64,000 nucleotides of DNA from Blastococcus sp. DSM 46786 (GCF_900109665.1 NZ_FOAO01000020.1:1-64000), one strand, 5' to 3'; counted from the stretch's first letter, positions 18,960 to 28,250 are shown. Numbers and translations are program-made. Notes: generated from the sequence alone by a model not told the origin.

Positions 18960-21104
18960 ATGATGCCGCGCCGCAGCTCCACCCTCCGCTGGATCCTCCC
19001 CGCCGTCGTCGCCCTGCTGTGGCTGGGGCTGGCCGGCCCGCTCGGCTCGCTCAGCGGCAAGCTGGCCGAGGTCTCCGAGAACGACTCCGCCGCCTTCCTG
19101 CCCGACAGCGCGGAATCGACGCGGGTCACCGAGCTGCAGCAGCAGTTCCGCACCGAGCGCACGCTGCCGGTGGTGCTGCTCTGGGAGAGCGAGGACGGCG
19201 CCCTGGACCGGGCCGCGCTGGCCGAGGCGGAGCAGCGGGTCGAGCAGGCGGCCGCCGTCGCCGAGGAGGCCGGCGCCCTGGCGGGGCAGCCGTCACCGCC
19301 GATCCCCTCGGAGGACGGCGAGGCGGTGCAGGCGGTCCTGCCCGTCGACCCGGACCTCGGCGAGGCGCTCCCCGAGGTCATCGGCGAGCTGCGGGCCATC
19401 CCCGGCATCGACGGCACGACCGCGTACGTCACCGGCCCCGGCGCGATCTTCTCCGACTTCGCCGAGGGCTTCGCCGGCATCGACGGGCTGCTGCTGCTCG
19501 CGGCGTTCGGCGTCGTCCTGCTGATCCTGCTGGTCGTCTACCGCAGCCCCCTGCTGCCGTTGCTGGTCATCGGCACCGCCGGCCTGGCGCTGGTCGTCTC
19601 GCTCGCGGTGGCCTACGTCCTGGCCGACCAGGGCTGGATCACGGTGAACGGCCAGAGCCAGGGCATCGCCTCGATCCTGGTCGTGGGTGCGGCCACCGAC
19701 TACGGCCTGCTGCTGGTCGCCCGTTACCGCGAGGAGCTGCGCCGCGAGCGGTCGCCCGTCGCCGCGATGCGGGTGGCGCTCCGGCAGTCGTGGGAGCCGA
19801 TCCTCGCCTCCGGCGGGACGGTCATCCTCGGCGTCCTCTGCCTGCTCTTCTCCGACCTGGGCTCCAACCGGGCGCTCGGCCCGATCTCCGCCGTCTGCAT
19901 CGCCTTCGCCATGCTCGCCGCTCTCACCTTCCTCCCGGCCGTGCTGGTGCTGCTCGGCCGCGCGGCGTTCTGGCCCTTCCGGCCGAGGTACGGCGAGGAG
20001 CAGGCGCACGGGCAGGGCTGGGAGCGCGTGTCGTCCTCGGTCGGACGCCGTCCCGGCCGGTACCTCGTCGGCAGCGGCGCCCTCCTCGTCGTCATGGCGC
20101 TCTTCCTCCCGACCTTCGACGCCGACGGCATCCCGCTGTCCGAGGCGGTGCGCGGCGGCTCGGAGTCCGGCGCCGGGCAGGAGGCGCTGGCCCGGCACTA
20201 CGAGGCCGGCTCCGCCAGCCCCGCGGTGATCATCACGCCGGCCGACGGCTGGCAGGACGTCGCCGACGCCGCCGCGCAGGTCGACGGCGTCGCCGGGGTG
20301 GCGCCGTTCACCGGCGAGCAGAGCAGGCCGCCCGGGGCCGGGAGCGCCGAGCCGGTCGAGGTGGACGGACTGGTCCGGATCGACGCCACGCTGGCCGACG
20401 CCCCCGACAGCGAGGCCGCGCAGGACACCGTCGCCGAACTGCGGACGGTCGTGAGCGACGTCGACCCCGATGCCCTCGTCGGCGGCTCGACCGCCCAGGA
20501 CCTGGACACCCAGGAGACCGCCGCCCGCGACCTGGCGGTGATCGTGCCGCTGGTGCTGCTGGTGATCACGGTCGTGCTGGCCTTGCTGCTGCGCGCGATC
20601 GTGGCCCCGCTGCTGCTCGTCGTCACTGTCGCGCTGAGCACGGCGGCGACGGTGGGCGTCAGCGCCCTGGTGTTCGACCACCTGTTCCGGTTCCCGGGCA
20701 GCGACCCGCAGGTGCTGCTCATCGGGTTCGTGTTCCTCGTCGCGCTGGGGATCGACTACAACATCTTCCTCATGACCCGGGCCCGGGAGGAGTCGATCCG
20801 GCACGGGGCGCGGGACGGCGTGCTGCGGTCGCTGGCGGTCACCGGCGGGGTGATCACCAGCGCGGGGCTCGTGCTGGCGGCCACCTTCGGCGCGCTCACC
20901 GTGCTGCCGCTGGTGATCCTCGTCCAGCTCGGCTTCCTCGTCGGCTTCGGCGTCCTGCTCGACACCTTCGTCGTGCGGACGCTGCTCGTGCCGTCGGCGG
21001 TCCACCTGATCGGCGACAGGGTCTGGTGGCCCGGGGAGCTGGCGCAGGGCCCCACCGAGCCGGCCGCGCCCGACCGCGAGCTCACCGGCGCATCGGCGAG
21101 GTGA
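18960..21104 (+). CDS. MMPL-family RND-type transporter
   Basis: A 714-residue membrane transporter with two MMPL halves. Helix 1 near residue 10 is followed by an extracytoplasmic domain (about 35-160), helices 2-6 (about 165-345) and helix 7 near 365. A second outer domain (about 395-520) and helices 8-12 (about 525-690) complete it. The proton-relay helix reads VVGAATDYGLLLVARYREE in the first half and ALGIDYNIFLMTRAREE in the second. These proteins export lipids or hydrophobic drugs using proton motive force. Two adjacent ATGs (18960, 18963) follow AAGGA. Control by the divergent MarR protein is likely. Confidence 0.9.
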   Translation: MMPRRSSTLRWILPAVVALLWLGLAGPLGSLSGKLAEVSENDSAAFLPDSAESTRVTELQQQFRTERTLPVVLLWESEDGALDRAALAEAEQRVEQAAAVAEEAGALAGQPSPPIPSEDGEAVQAVLPVDPDLGEALPEVIGELRAIPGIDGTTAYVTGPGAIFSDFAEGFAGIDGLLLLAAFGVVLLILLVVYRSPLLPLLVIGTAGLALVVSLAVAYVLADQGWITVNGQSQGIASILVVGAATDYGLLLVARYREELRRERSPVAAMRVALRQSWEPILASGGTVILGVLCLLFSDLGSNRALGPISAVCIAFAMLAALTFLPAVLVLLGRAAFWPFRPRYGEEQAHGQGWERVSSSVGRRPGRYLVGSGALLVVMALFLPTFDADGIPLSEAVRGGSESGAGQEALARHYEAGSASPAVIITPADGWQDVADAAAQVDGVAGVAPFTGEQSRPPGAGSAEPVEVDGLVRIDATLADAPDSEAAQDTVAELRTVVSDVDPDALVGGSTAQDLDTQETAARDLAVIVPLVLLVITVVLALLLRAIVAPLLLVVTVALSTAATVGVSALVFDHLFRFPGSDPQVLLIGFVFLVALGIDYNIFLMTRAREESIRHGARDGVLRSLAVTGGVITSAGLVLAATFGALTVLPLVILVQLGFLVGFGVLLDTFVVRTLLVPSAVHLIGDRVWWPGELAQGPTEPAAPDRELTGASAR

Positions 21105-21120
21105 TCCGCGGGGCGCCGGC

Positions 21121-21471
21121 TCAGCCGGCGGTGAAGATCCAGGTGAGCACGGCGCCGCCGACGACCACCCAGAGCAGCGGCACCCGGTTCACCCAGCGGG
21201 CCGCGGCCTCGTGGCGGGTGCCGAAGAGCACCCAGGCGGTGACCGTCGTCCCCACGGCCACGAACGGGTAGCCGAACCAGGCGTAGATCAGCAGCGCCGC
21301 GAGCGCGGTGCCCGCGCTGCCCGCGGCCATGACGCCGCCGATGGCCACCATGAACCACGGGAGCAGGAAGAGCACGTAGAGCCCCTCCAGCACGCCCAGC
21401 TCGACCGCGGCGCGACGCCGCACCGCCGGGTCGGCCGACGGCAGCGGGACGGGCGGGGTCCAGACGGTCAC
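21121..21471 (-). CDS. Small three-helix membrane protein, unknown function
   Basis: A 116-residue protein with a polar N-terminus rich in proline (PPVPLPSADPAVRRRA), then hydrophobic segments at about 30-50 (LYVLFLLPWFMVAIGGV), 55-85 (ALAALLIYAWFGYPFVAVG) and 95-115 (VPLLWVVVGGAVLTWIF). I do not recognise a family. The GTG start at 21471 has no ribosome binding site, so it may be leaderless. It lies 16 bases past the convergent MMPL stop and is followed upstream by pheA on the same strand after 60 bases. Confidence 0.65.
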   Translation of the reverse strand: MTVWTPPVPLPSADPAVRRRAAVELGVLEGLYVLFLLPWFMVAIGGVMAAGSAGTALAALLIYAWFGYPFVAVGTTVTAWVLFGTRHEAAARWVNRVPLLWVVVGGAVLTWIFTAG

Positions 21472-21531
21472 GGCGCCGGAGCGTAGCGGCGAGGATCCCC
21501 TGCGTGGCCGCGCGCAGCGGCGAGCCGCGGC

Positions 21532-22479
21532 TCAGATCTCGCCGGCGCGCACCCCGGCCAGCCACTGCCCCGCCTCGACGAACGCGTCGTCGGACGACTC
21601 CGGCGGCACCGCCCGGTTCTCCCGCCCGTCGGCGCGGGCGTAGGAGCCGAGGAAGCGGACGTCGTCGCACACCCGGTGCAGTGCGGCCAGCGCCTCCCCC
21701 ACCCGGGAGTCCGCGACGTGCCCCTCGCAGTCCATGGAGAAGGAGTAGAACCAGTGGCGCTCCCGGGTCGGCCGGGACTCGATGCGGGTCAGGGAGATGC
21801 CGCGGACGGCGAACTCCCGCAGCAGCTCCAGCAACGCGCCGGTGCGGTCGCCGACGATCGCGACCAGCGACGTCTTGTCGTTGCCCGTGGGCGCGGGCAA
21901 CGGGCCGGGGCGGCTCACGAGGACGAACCGGGTCACGGCGCCCGGGTGGTCGGCGACGTCGTCGGCCAGCGTGTCGAGGCCGTACCGCTCGGCCGCGATC
22001 GCCGCGCAGACGGCGGCGTCCACCTCCCCCGCGGCCACCGCCGCCGCGGCCGCGGCCGTCGAGGCGGAGGGCAGCGGGCTGAGCCCCGGCAGCAGCTCGG
22101 CCAGCCGCCCGCTCGTCTGGGCGAGGGCGTGCGGGTGGCTGGCCACCGACCGCACGGCGGCCGGCGCCGTGCCGGGGCGGACGGCGAGCACGAAGGCCAC
22201 GTCCAGGTAGACCTCGCGGGTGATCACCAGCGGGTCGCCGTCGGCCAGCCCGTCCATGGTGGCCGGCACCGAGCCCTCGACGGAGTTCTCCAGCGGCACG
22301 AGGGCGGTGTCGGCGTCCCCCGAACGGACGGCGGCCAGCGCCGCGGCGACACTCGGCTGGGGGTCCCGCCGTCCCCCGGCAGTGGCGATCGCCCTGCTCA
22401 GGGCCGCCTCGGCGAAGGTACCCTCGGGCCCCAGGTAGGCGAACCGCGGCGACGACGGACTGGGTGGCATCCCGGGCAT
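21532..22479 (-). CDS. pheA: Prephenate dehydratase
   Basis: A 315-residue enzyme converting prephenate to phenylpyruvate in phenylalanine synthesis. The catalytic domain begins FAYLGPEGTFAEAAL, carries VPLENSVEGSVPATMDGL, and has the TRF motif in AVTRFVLVSR. The C-terminal ACT domain for phenylalanine feedback holds GALLELLREFAVRGISLTRI then ESRP. There is no chorismate mutase part, as is usual in Actinobacteria. ATG at 22479 was used; another in-frame ATG lies nine bases downstream and no clear binding site distinguishes them. It is divergent from the GGDEF operon with 107 bases between. Confidence 0.93.
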   Translation of the reverse strand: MPGMPPSPSSPRFAYLGPEGTFAEAALSRAIATAGGRRDPQPSVAAALAAVRSGDADTALVPLENSVEGSVPATMDGLADGDPLVITREVYLDVAFVLAVRPGTAPAAVRSVASHPHALAQTSGRLAELLPGLSPLPSASTAAAAAAVAAGEVDAAVCAAIAAERYGLDTLADDVADHPGAVTRFVLVSRPGPLPAPTGNDKTSLVAIVGDRTGALLELLREFAVRGISLTRIESRPTRERHWFYSFSMDCEGHVADSRVGEALAALHRVCDDVRFLGSYARADGRENRAVPPESSDDAFVEAGQWLAGVRAGEI

Positions 22480-22586
22480 CCGACGAGGGTAGTGCGCAGG
22501 GGACGACGCGGTCGCCCGGCCCGGGTAGGGGTGCCGGCGACCGGCACCACCGGCCCTCCGGGGCCCCACCGCGGAGGGAGGGATGC

Positions 22587-24260
22587 GTGACCCCCGGACC
22601 GTCCCACGTCGCCCCCGGCGACCTGCAGAGCGCCCTGTGGCGGCTGCTCGACGCCAGCGACCGTGAGGACCACGCCCCCTTCCTGGCCCTCGTCGACCAG
22701 GCGGCCGACACCTTCCCCGACGCCTGCCCGCCGTCCTGGCAGGCCTGGCGGCACGCGTTCGGCGCCCGGCGCGCCCTGGTCGACGGCGACGTCGCCGCCG
22801 CGGCGGCCGCGATCGCGGCGGCCCGCGAGCAGCTCGGCGCCTGCCCGGCGTCGGCCGGGACGGCGCTGCTCCTGGCCTACCTGGCGCACGTCGAGACGAC
22901 CGCCGACCACCTCGACTCGGCGATGCTGCTCGCCGTCGACGCCAGCCTGCTCACCGACGGGCCGTCGGTGCCGCCCTCGCGCGCGCTGCTGCAGGCGCAC
23001 CGCTGGCTGTCGATGACGCTCTCGGGCCTGGACCTGGAGGAGCTCGCCGTCCACCACGCGGTCCGCGGGCACCAGGTGGCCGCCGCGCTGCCCGACGTCG
23101 GTGACCGCGGGTCGCTGCTGCTCCTGGCCGCCCGCCAGCACGTCGAGCTCGCCCAGACGATGCGCCGCCGCGGGGAGGCCGAGCGCGCCGCCGAGCTGGC
23201 CGGCGAGGCGATCGCCTGCGCCATCGCGGCGCGCGCGCTGGACTGGTCGCCCGAGCAGGCCGACGCCGACCTGCTCGACGTCGTGCAGGCCTGGGCGCTC
23301 ATGTGCAGCGGCGACCCGGACGCCGCCGTGGGCCCGCTGCGGCGGGTGCGGCGGGCGCTGCAGCGGGACGGCGGGCTCTGGCTGCGCGGGTACACCGACC
23401 TCGCGCTCGCCCGGGTGCTGTCGGCGCTGTCCGCCCGCGACGGCCGCGCCGCCACCGGCGAGGAGGCCATCGACCTGCTGGTCGACGCGTCGGGGGCGTT
23501 CGCCGCCGCCGGTGACCGCCGCCGCTACCGGCAGAGCCTCCTGGAGCTGGGGCAGGGCAACGCCGACCTGGGCCGGCCCGCCGAGGCCCTGCACTGGCTG
23601 GAGGCCTACCGCGCCGACACCGGCCGGGCGCACGCCCGCAGCCGTGAGCTGTGGGCGGAGATGTTCGTCCGCCGCAGCCGGCTGCGCGAGGCCGAGCGGC
23701 AGGAGGCGGTGCTGCGCCGGCACGCGCTGGAGGACCCGCTGACCGGGCTGGGCAACCGGCGCAGCGCCGAGCGCCGGCTGGGTGCGATCCGGCTGGGCGA
23801 GGAGCCGCTGTCGCTGGCCGTCGTCGACGTCGACCGGTTCAAGGAGGTCAACGACGACACCTCGCACACCCACGGCGACGCCGTGCTGCGCCGGGTCGCC
23901 GACCTGCTGCGCGAGCACAGCCGCACCGGCGACGAGGTCTACCGCTGGGCCGGTGACGAGTTCCTCGTGGTGCTGCCCACGGCCACCGAGGGGCAGGCGG
24001 TGGTGGTCATGGAGCGGCTGCGGTCGGCCGTCGCCGAGGCCGACTGGGGGGACCTGCAGCTCTCGACGCCGGTGACGGTCAGCATCGGCGTGGCGACGGC
24101 GCCGGCGGCGACCGCGGGCCAGCCGAGCCCGGTCGCCGGCTGGCGTTCGCTGTTCGACACCGCCGACCTGCACCTCTTCTCCGCCAAGCGCCTGGGCCGC
24201 AACCGGGTGCGCGCGCACGGGCCCACCGAGGCGCCGGCCGACCGCGGGACGAGCGCGTGA
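22587..24260 (+). CDS. Helical-repeat diguanylate cyclase (GGDEF protein 1)
   Basis: A 557-residue soluble protein. Residues 1 to about 375 are alpha-helical and rich in Ala, Leu and Arg, with TPR-like periodicity (AERAAELAGEAIACAIAARA, GRPAEALHWLEAYRA). A GGDEF domain follows: DPLTGLGNRRSAERRL, VDVDRFKEVNDD, and the signature AGDEF at residues 455-459. RTGD five residues before it is a complete inhibitory I-site. It should make c-di-GMP from two GTP, with feedback inhibition. GTG at 22587 follows GGAGGGA by seven bases. Its stop overlaps the start of the next gene (GTGA), a paralogue. Confidence 0.88.
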   Translation: MTPGPSHVAPGDLQSALWRLLDASDREDHAPFLALVDQAADTFPDACPPSWQAWRHAFGARRALVDGDVAAAAAAIAAAREQLGACPASAGTALLLAYLAHVETTADHLDSAMLLAVDASLLTDGPSVPPSRALLQAHRWLSMTLSGLDLEELAVHHAVRGHQVAAALPDVGDRGSLLLLAARQHVELAQTMRRRGEAERAAELAGEAIACAIAARALDWSPEQADADLLDVVQAWALMCSGDPDAAVGPLRRVRRALQRDGGLWLRGYTDLALARVLSALSARDGRAATGEEAIDLLVDASGAFAAAGDRRRYRQSLLELGQGNADLGRPAEALHWLEAYRADTGRAHARSRELWAEMFVRRSRLREAERQEAVLRRHALEDPLTGLGNRRSAERRLGAIRLGEEPLSLAVVDVDRFKEVNDDTSHTHGDAVLRRVADLLREHSRTGDEVYRWAGDEFLVVLPTATEGQAVVVMERLRSAVAEADWGDLQLSTPVTVSIGVATAPAATAGQPSPVAGWRSLFDTADLHLFSAKRLGRNRVRAHGPTEAPADRGTSA

Positions 24261-26962
24261 CCACCCTGCACGCGTGGGGCGGGAGGGACGCGGCGGACGG
24301 CGGACGGCGCGTTTCCCGTGACGTCCTCGACACTGTCGGTGACGACATGCACAGTGCGCTCGTGCCACCGGGAGCCCTGCACCACCGGGTGACCGCCGCC
24401 CTCAGCAACTGGCAGCTCGACGACGCCGAGCAGCTGCTCGCCGGGGTCGAGCGGGACCCGTCGCCCTACGTCGCCGCCACCCCGGCCGCCGACGCGCCCG
24501 AGGGCACCCCCGTGTCGCTGGGCCGCGCCTGGGCCGACACCCTGCGCGCCGAGCTGCTGGTGCGCCGGCTGCGCGTCGCCGGGTTCACGCTCGTCGGCGA
24601 CCCCGTCTCCCCCGCCGAGCCGGCCCTCGACCTGCACGCCGGTGTCGCCGGGCTGATCGACGGCGCCACCGAGGGCTCCCCCGACGGCCCGGACGCCGAC
24701 CCGCGCTCGGAGCAGGCCTCCCGCGCGGCGCTGGCCATCGCGCTGGTGCGCTCGGCGAAGGCCGCGTTCGACGCCTCCGACGACGCCCTGCAGCGGGCCG
24801 CCGGCCTGGCCCGGCACGCCCGCATCGAGCTGCTCTCGCGGCGCATCGACGCCGCGATGGACGAGGCCGTGGAGGCCGCGAGCCTGCTCGACCCGGGGCT
24901 GACCCCGAGCCCGCTGCTGGTCGACACCCTCGGCACGCTGGCCGGGGTGCTCGCCGACCTCGAGCTGATGCCGCTGGCGCTGGACTACCAGCGGCGCGCG
25001 CTGGAGGCCGCTCAGGCCGTCGCCGCCGACCCTGCCGTGGCGGATCCCGACCCGGACGTGCTCGTCGCCGTCGCCGCCACCCGGCTCGGCGAGCTGTGCG
25101 CCGAGCTCGGCGAGGGCCTCCTCGACGACGGCGCCCCCGAGTCCGCCGCGCCCTACTTCGCCGAGGCCCGCGCGCTGGCCGAGCAGGCGCTCGTGCAGCT
25201 GCCGCCGGAGTCGTCCGGCGTCGTGCCGGCGCAGATCGTGCACGGGTGGGCCCTGGTCGGCATGGGCGAGCAGGCGGCGGCGGCCGGGCCGCTGCGCGCC
25301 GCCGTGCGGCTGTCCACCGCCACCGCCGACCGCGATCGCATGGCCTCGGCCGAGCTGGCCCTGGGCCGCGCGCTGCGCCGCCAGGGCGAGGGGCGCGCGG
25401 CCGACGAGCACCTGGTCGCCGCGCTCACGCTGGCCACCGAGCACGGCCTGCCCCGGGTGCGCCGCGCCGCGCTGCGCGAGCTCTGCACCCTGCACGCCGA
25501 CCTCGACGACGCGGGCCGCGCGCTCCCCTACCTGCAGGCCTACCTCGCCGACGAGCTGGACCGCGTCGACGAGCGGCGCACCCGCTGGGTGGAGCTCTTC
25601 GGCCGGCGCAAGAGCCTGCTGGAGACCGAGCGCGCCGCCGGGCAGCTGCGCCGGCAGGCCTACGAGGACCCGCTCACCCACCTGCCCAACCGGCGCTACG
25701 CCGAGGCTCGCCTCGACGGGCTGCTGGCCGCCGGCGACGTGCCGGCGCTGGCCGTGGTCGACGTCGACAACTTCAAGACGATCAACGACACCGCCGGGCA
25801 CCCGGCCGGGGACGCCGTGCTGCGCACCATCGGCGAACTGCTGGTCGCCGGCGTGCGCGACACCGACGAGGTGTGCCGCTGGGCCGGCGACGAGTTCGTC
25901 ATCCTGCTGCCCGAGACCACCGCGGAGCAGGCCGAGCGGGCGCTGGAGCGCATCCGTGCCTCGGTCGCCCGCTACCCGTGGGTGGACCTCGGCCTCGACG
26001 TCCCGGTGACCATCAGCGCCGGCATCGCCTCGGCCACCCGGGGCGACGACCGGAAGACCCTGTTCGCCGCGGCCGACGGGGTGCTCTACGACGCCAAGCG
26101 CAGCGGCCGCGACCGCGTGGTGCGGCTCTCCGCGCTCACCCAGACCCGGGCCGCCGACGGCGCCGCCCCGGCACCCGCCCCCGAGACCCCCGCCCCCGAG
26201 ACCCCTGCACCGGAGGCCCCGGCCGACGACGCCGCCCGCGCCGCCGCCGCCGTCCGCGAGGAGGCCGCCGGCTTCGCCGCGCTGTTGGGCGACCCCCACC
26301 CCCCGCTGGGCCGCGCCCGCCCGGGCGAGCCGCTGCTCGTGCCGTCCGCGACGGTGCGCCGCCCCGCCGGGGAGGTCGGCCCGGCGGTGGTCCGGGCCGC
26401 GGGCCGCAGCACCGCGCAGGTGCTCGCCCTGGTGCGGGAGGCCCGCCGCGACACCCCCGACCGTGCGGTGCTCGTCGTCCGCGCGTCCCCCGAGACGCTG
26501 GTGGCGCTGGCCACCGAGCACGGCTCCGGCACCACGATGGACGGCGCCGCGCTGGCCGCCGCCGTCGGTCCGCTGCCCCGGCCGGCCGGCCGCACCACCG
26601 TGCTGCGCGCCGACGGTGCGGACGCCGTCGTCGCCGCCGAGGCCGCCTTCGTGGCGCGGGTCGCCGGCACGGAGGTCGTGCTGATCGACGACGGCCCGCT
26701 CCCGGAGGACACCGACTGCCTGGTGGTCGTCGCGGGCGCCGACGCCGCGCAGGTGCCCGGGATCGCCGCGCGCACCGACGTGCCGGTGGTCGCGGTGCCG
26801 ACGTCGGCCGCGCACCCCGGCGGGCTGGGTGGCCTGGGGGCGCTGGTCTCGATGCTCCACCCGGCCGGCTCCGGCGTCGTCGTCACCGCGGTCGACGACG
26901 GCTGCTCCGCCGGCATCTTCGCCGCCCGCGTCGCCCGGAGGAGCGCACGGACGTCGCCATGA
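24257..26962 (+). CDS. Helical-repeat GGDEF protein fused to a LarB-like domain
   Basis: A 901-residue fusion. Residues 1 to about 460 are helical TPR-like repeats resembling GGDEF protein 1. The GGDEF domain (about 470-620) has AYEDPLTHLPNRRYAEARL, VDVDNFKTINDT, AGDEF at 543-547 and an I-site RDTD just before. A linker of Pro-Glu-Thr-Pro repeats (about 635-655) leads to a C-terminal domain (about 670-895). That domain reads VPVVAVPTSAAHPGGLGGLG, then ALVSMLHPAGSG and AVDDG, matching the end of LarB, the carboxylase/hydrolase of nickel-pincer cofactor synthesis. From memory, LarB has GMEGALP and an LNSC cysteine; here GADAAQVP and LHPAG occur, so activity is doubtful. GTG at 24257 overlaps the previous stop; ATG at 24347 is an alternative. 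Confidence 0.8.
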   Translation: MTTLHAWGGRDAADGGRRVSRDVLDTVGDDMHSALVPPGALHHRVTAALSNWQLDDAEQLLAGVERDPSPYVAATPAADAPEGTPVSLGRAWADTLRAELLVRRLRVAGFTLVGDPVSPAEPALDLHAGVAGLIDGATEGSPDGPDADPRSEQASRAALAIALVRSAKAAFDASDDALQRAAGLARHARIELLSRRIDAAMDEAVEAASLLDPGLTPSPLLVDTLGTLAGVLADLELMPLALDYQRRALEAAQAVAADPAVADPDPDVLVAVAATRLGELCAELGEGLLDDGAPESAAPYFAEARALAEQALVQLPPESSGVVPAQIVHGWALVGMGEQAAAAGPLRAAVRLSTATADRDRMASAELALGRALRRQGEGRAADEHLVAALTLATEHGLPRVRRAALRELCTLHADLDDAGRALPYLQAYLADELDRVDERRTRWVELFGRRKSLLETERAAGQLRRQAYEDPLTHLPNRRYAEARLDGLLAAGDVPALAVVDVDNFKTINDTAGHPAGDAVLRTIGELLVAGVRDTDEVCRWAGDEFVILLPETTAEQAERALERIRASVARYPWVDLGLDVPVTISAGIASATRGDDRKTLFAAADGVLYDAKRSGRDRVVRLSALTQTRAADGAAPAPAPETPAPETPAPEAPADDAARAAAAVREEAAGFAALLGDPHPPLGRARPGEPLLVPSATVRRPAGEVGPAVVRAAGRSTAQVLALVREARRDTPDRAVLVVRASPETLVALATEHGSGTTMDGAALAAAVGPLPRPAGRTTVLRADGADAVVAAEAAFVARVAGTEVVLIDDGPLPEDTDCLVVVAGADAAQVPGIAARTDVPVVAVPTSAAHPGGLGGLGALVSMLHPAGSGVVVTAVDDGCSAGIFAARVARRSARTSP

Positions 26963-28164
26963 CCACCGGGTGGCTGGACCTGGCGGCCGGGGCGTCGGGC
27001 GACATGCTGCTGGGCGCCCTGGTCGACGCCGGCGTCCCGCTCGACGTGCCGGCCGGGGCGGTGGCCGCGCTGCCGGTCGAGCCGGTGCGGCTGACCACCG
27101 AGCAGGTGACCCGCCACGGCCTCGGTGCCACCCGCGTGCACGTGCACGCCCCGCCGTCGGACGTCCTGCGCACCTGGGCCGACGTCCAGGCGCTGCTGCA
27201 CTCCTCGGCGCTGCCGCCACGGGTGCGCGACGGCGCGCTCGCCGTGTTCGAGCGGCTGGCCGTCGCGGAGGGCCGGGTGCACCGCGTCGACCCGGCGCAG
27301 GTGCACTTCCACGAGGTCGGCGCGCTGGACGCCCTGGCCGACGTCGTCGGCGTGGTCGCCGCCCTGGAGCACCTGGCGCTGTCCCGGCTGACCGCCTCAC
27401 CCGTCGCGCTGGGCAGCGGCTCGGCCCGCGGTGCGCACGGCGTCGTCCCGATCCCGGGCCCGGCGGTGCTGGAACTGCTGGCCGGGGTCCCGGTGCACGC
27501 GGGGGCGGTACCCGCGGAGATGTGCACGCCCACCGGCGCCGCCCTGCTCGCCGCCCGGGTGGACGAGTGGACGACGCTGCCCGCCCTCCGTGTCGTGCGG
27601 GTGGGCGTGGGCGCCGGCGGCCGTGACCCGGCGGAGCTGCCCAACGTCGTCCGGCTGGTGCTGGGCGAGGCCGCCGAGCCCGCGCCGGTCCGCCCGGTGG
27701 TGCTGGAGGCCAACGTCGACGACCTCGACCCGCGCCTGTGGCCGGGCGTCCTCGACGGCCTCCTCGCCGCGGGCGCGTCCGACGCCTGGCTCACCCCGAT
27801 CCTGATGAAGAAGGGCCGCCCGGCGCACACCCTCTCGGTGCTCTGCCGGCCCGAGGTGGTGCCCGCCGTGCAGGTCGCCGTCTTCGCGACGACGTCGACC
27901 ATCGGGCTGCGGGTGGTGGAGGTCGGGAAGGTCGCCCTCGAGCGGGTGCACGACACGGTGGAGGTGCTCGGCGCCCCGGTCGGCGTGAAGCTCGCCGTCT
28001 CCGGCGGGCGGGTGGTGAACGTGAGCGTCGAGTACGAGGACGTCGCCGCCCTGGCCGGCACCCGCGACCTGCCGGTCAAGGAGGTGCTGCGGGCCGCCAC
28101 GTCCGCCGCGGAGGCGGCCCACCCGGTAGGGCCGCGGGCCGAGGTCCCACCGCTCTGGGGCTGA
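26959..28164 (+). CDS. larC: LarC-family nickel-pincer cofactor synthase (nickel insertion protein)
   Basis: A 401-residue LarC. WLDLAAGASGDMLLGALVDAG at the N-terminus (residues 5-25), VHFHEVGALDALADVVG, PAEMCTPTGAALL, and the C-terminal half with EANVDDLDPRLWPGVLDGLL and PILMKKGRPAHTLSVLC are hallmarks. LarC is the CTP-dependent cyclometallase that inserts nickel into the pincer nucleotide. The two halves, split by a frameshift in Lactiplantibacillus, are one frame here. The ATG overlaps the stop of the GGDEF-LarB gene as ATGA. No larE or larA (lactate racemase family) is in the window, so the enzyme receiving the cofactor is elsewhere. Confidence 0.9.
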   Translation: MTTGWLDLAAGASGDMLLGALVDAGVPLDVPAGAVAALPVEPVRLTTEQVTRHGLGATRVHVHAPPSDVLRTWADVQALLHSSALPPRVRDGALAVFERLAVAEGRVHRVDPAQVHFHEVGALDALADVVGVVAALEHLALSRLTASPVALGSGSARGAHGVVPIPGPAVLELLAGVPVHAGAVPAEMCTPTGAALLAARVDEWTTLPALRVVRVGVGAGGRDPAELPNVVRLVLGEAAEPAPVRPVVLEANVDDLDPRLWPGVLDGLLAAGASDAWLTPILMKKGRPAHTLSVLCRPEVVPAVQVAVFATTSTIGLRVVEVGKVALERVHDTVEVLGAPVGVKLAVSGGRVVNVSVEYEDVAALAGTRDLPVKEVLRAATSAAEAAHPVGPRAEVPPLWG

Positions 28165-28250
28165 CCCCCTCGACAGGGTCGTCCACGGCACCAGGCCACC
28201 TGCGCGATTGGCCTGCAGACGGCCGGCCGTGACCGGGTGAGGATCACCCG

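Noticed and set aside
23939-27400. Very long minus-strand open frame (over 1100 codons)
   Set aside because: High GC keeps the antisense frame open across the GGDEF and larC genes; the translation is low-complexity Gly/Arg/Ala and matches nothing, while the + strand carries clear domains.
24257-28164. Idea of a complete lactate racemase (lar) operon
   Set aside because: Only larC and a LarB-like domain are present; no larA or larE is in the window, so lactate racemisation cannot be claimed.
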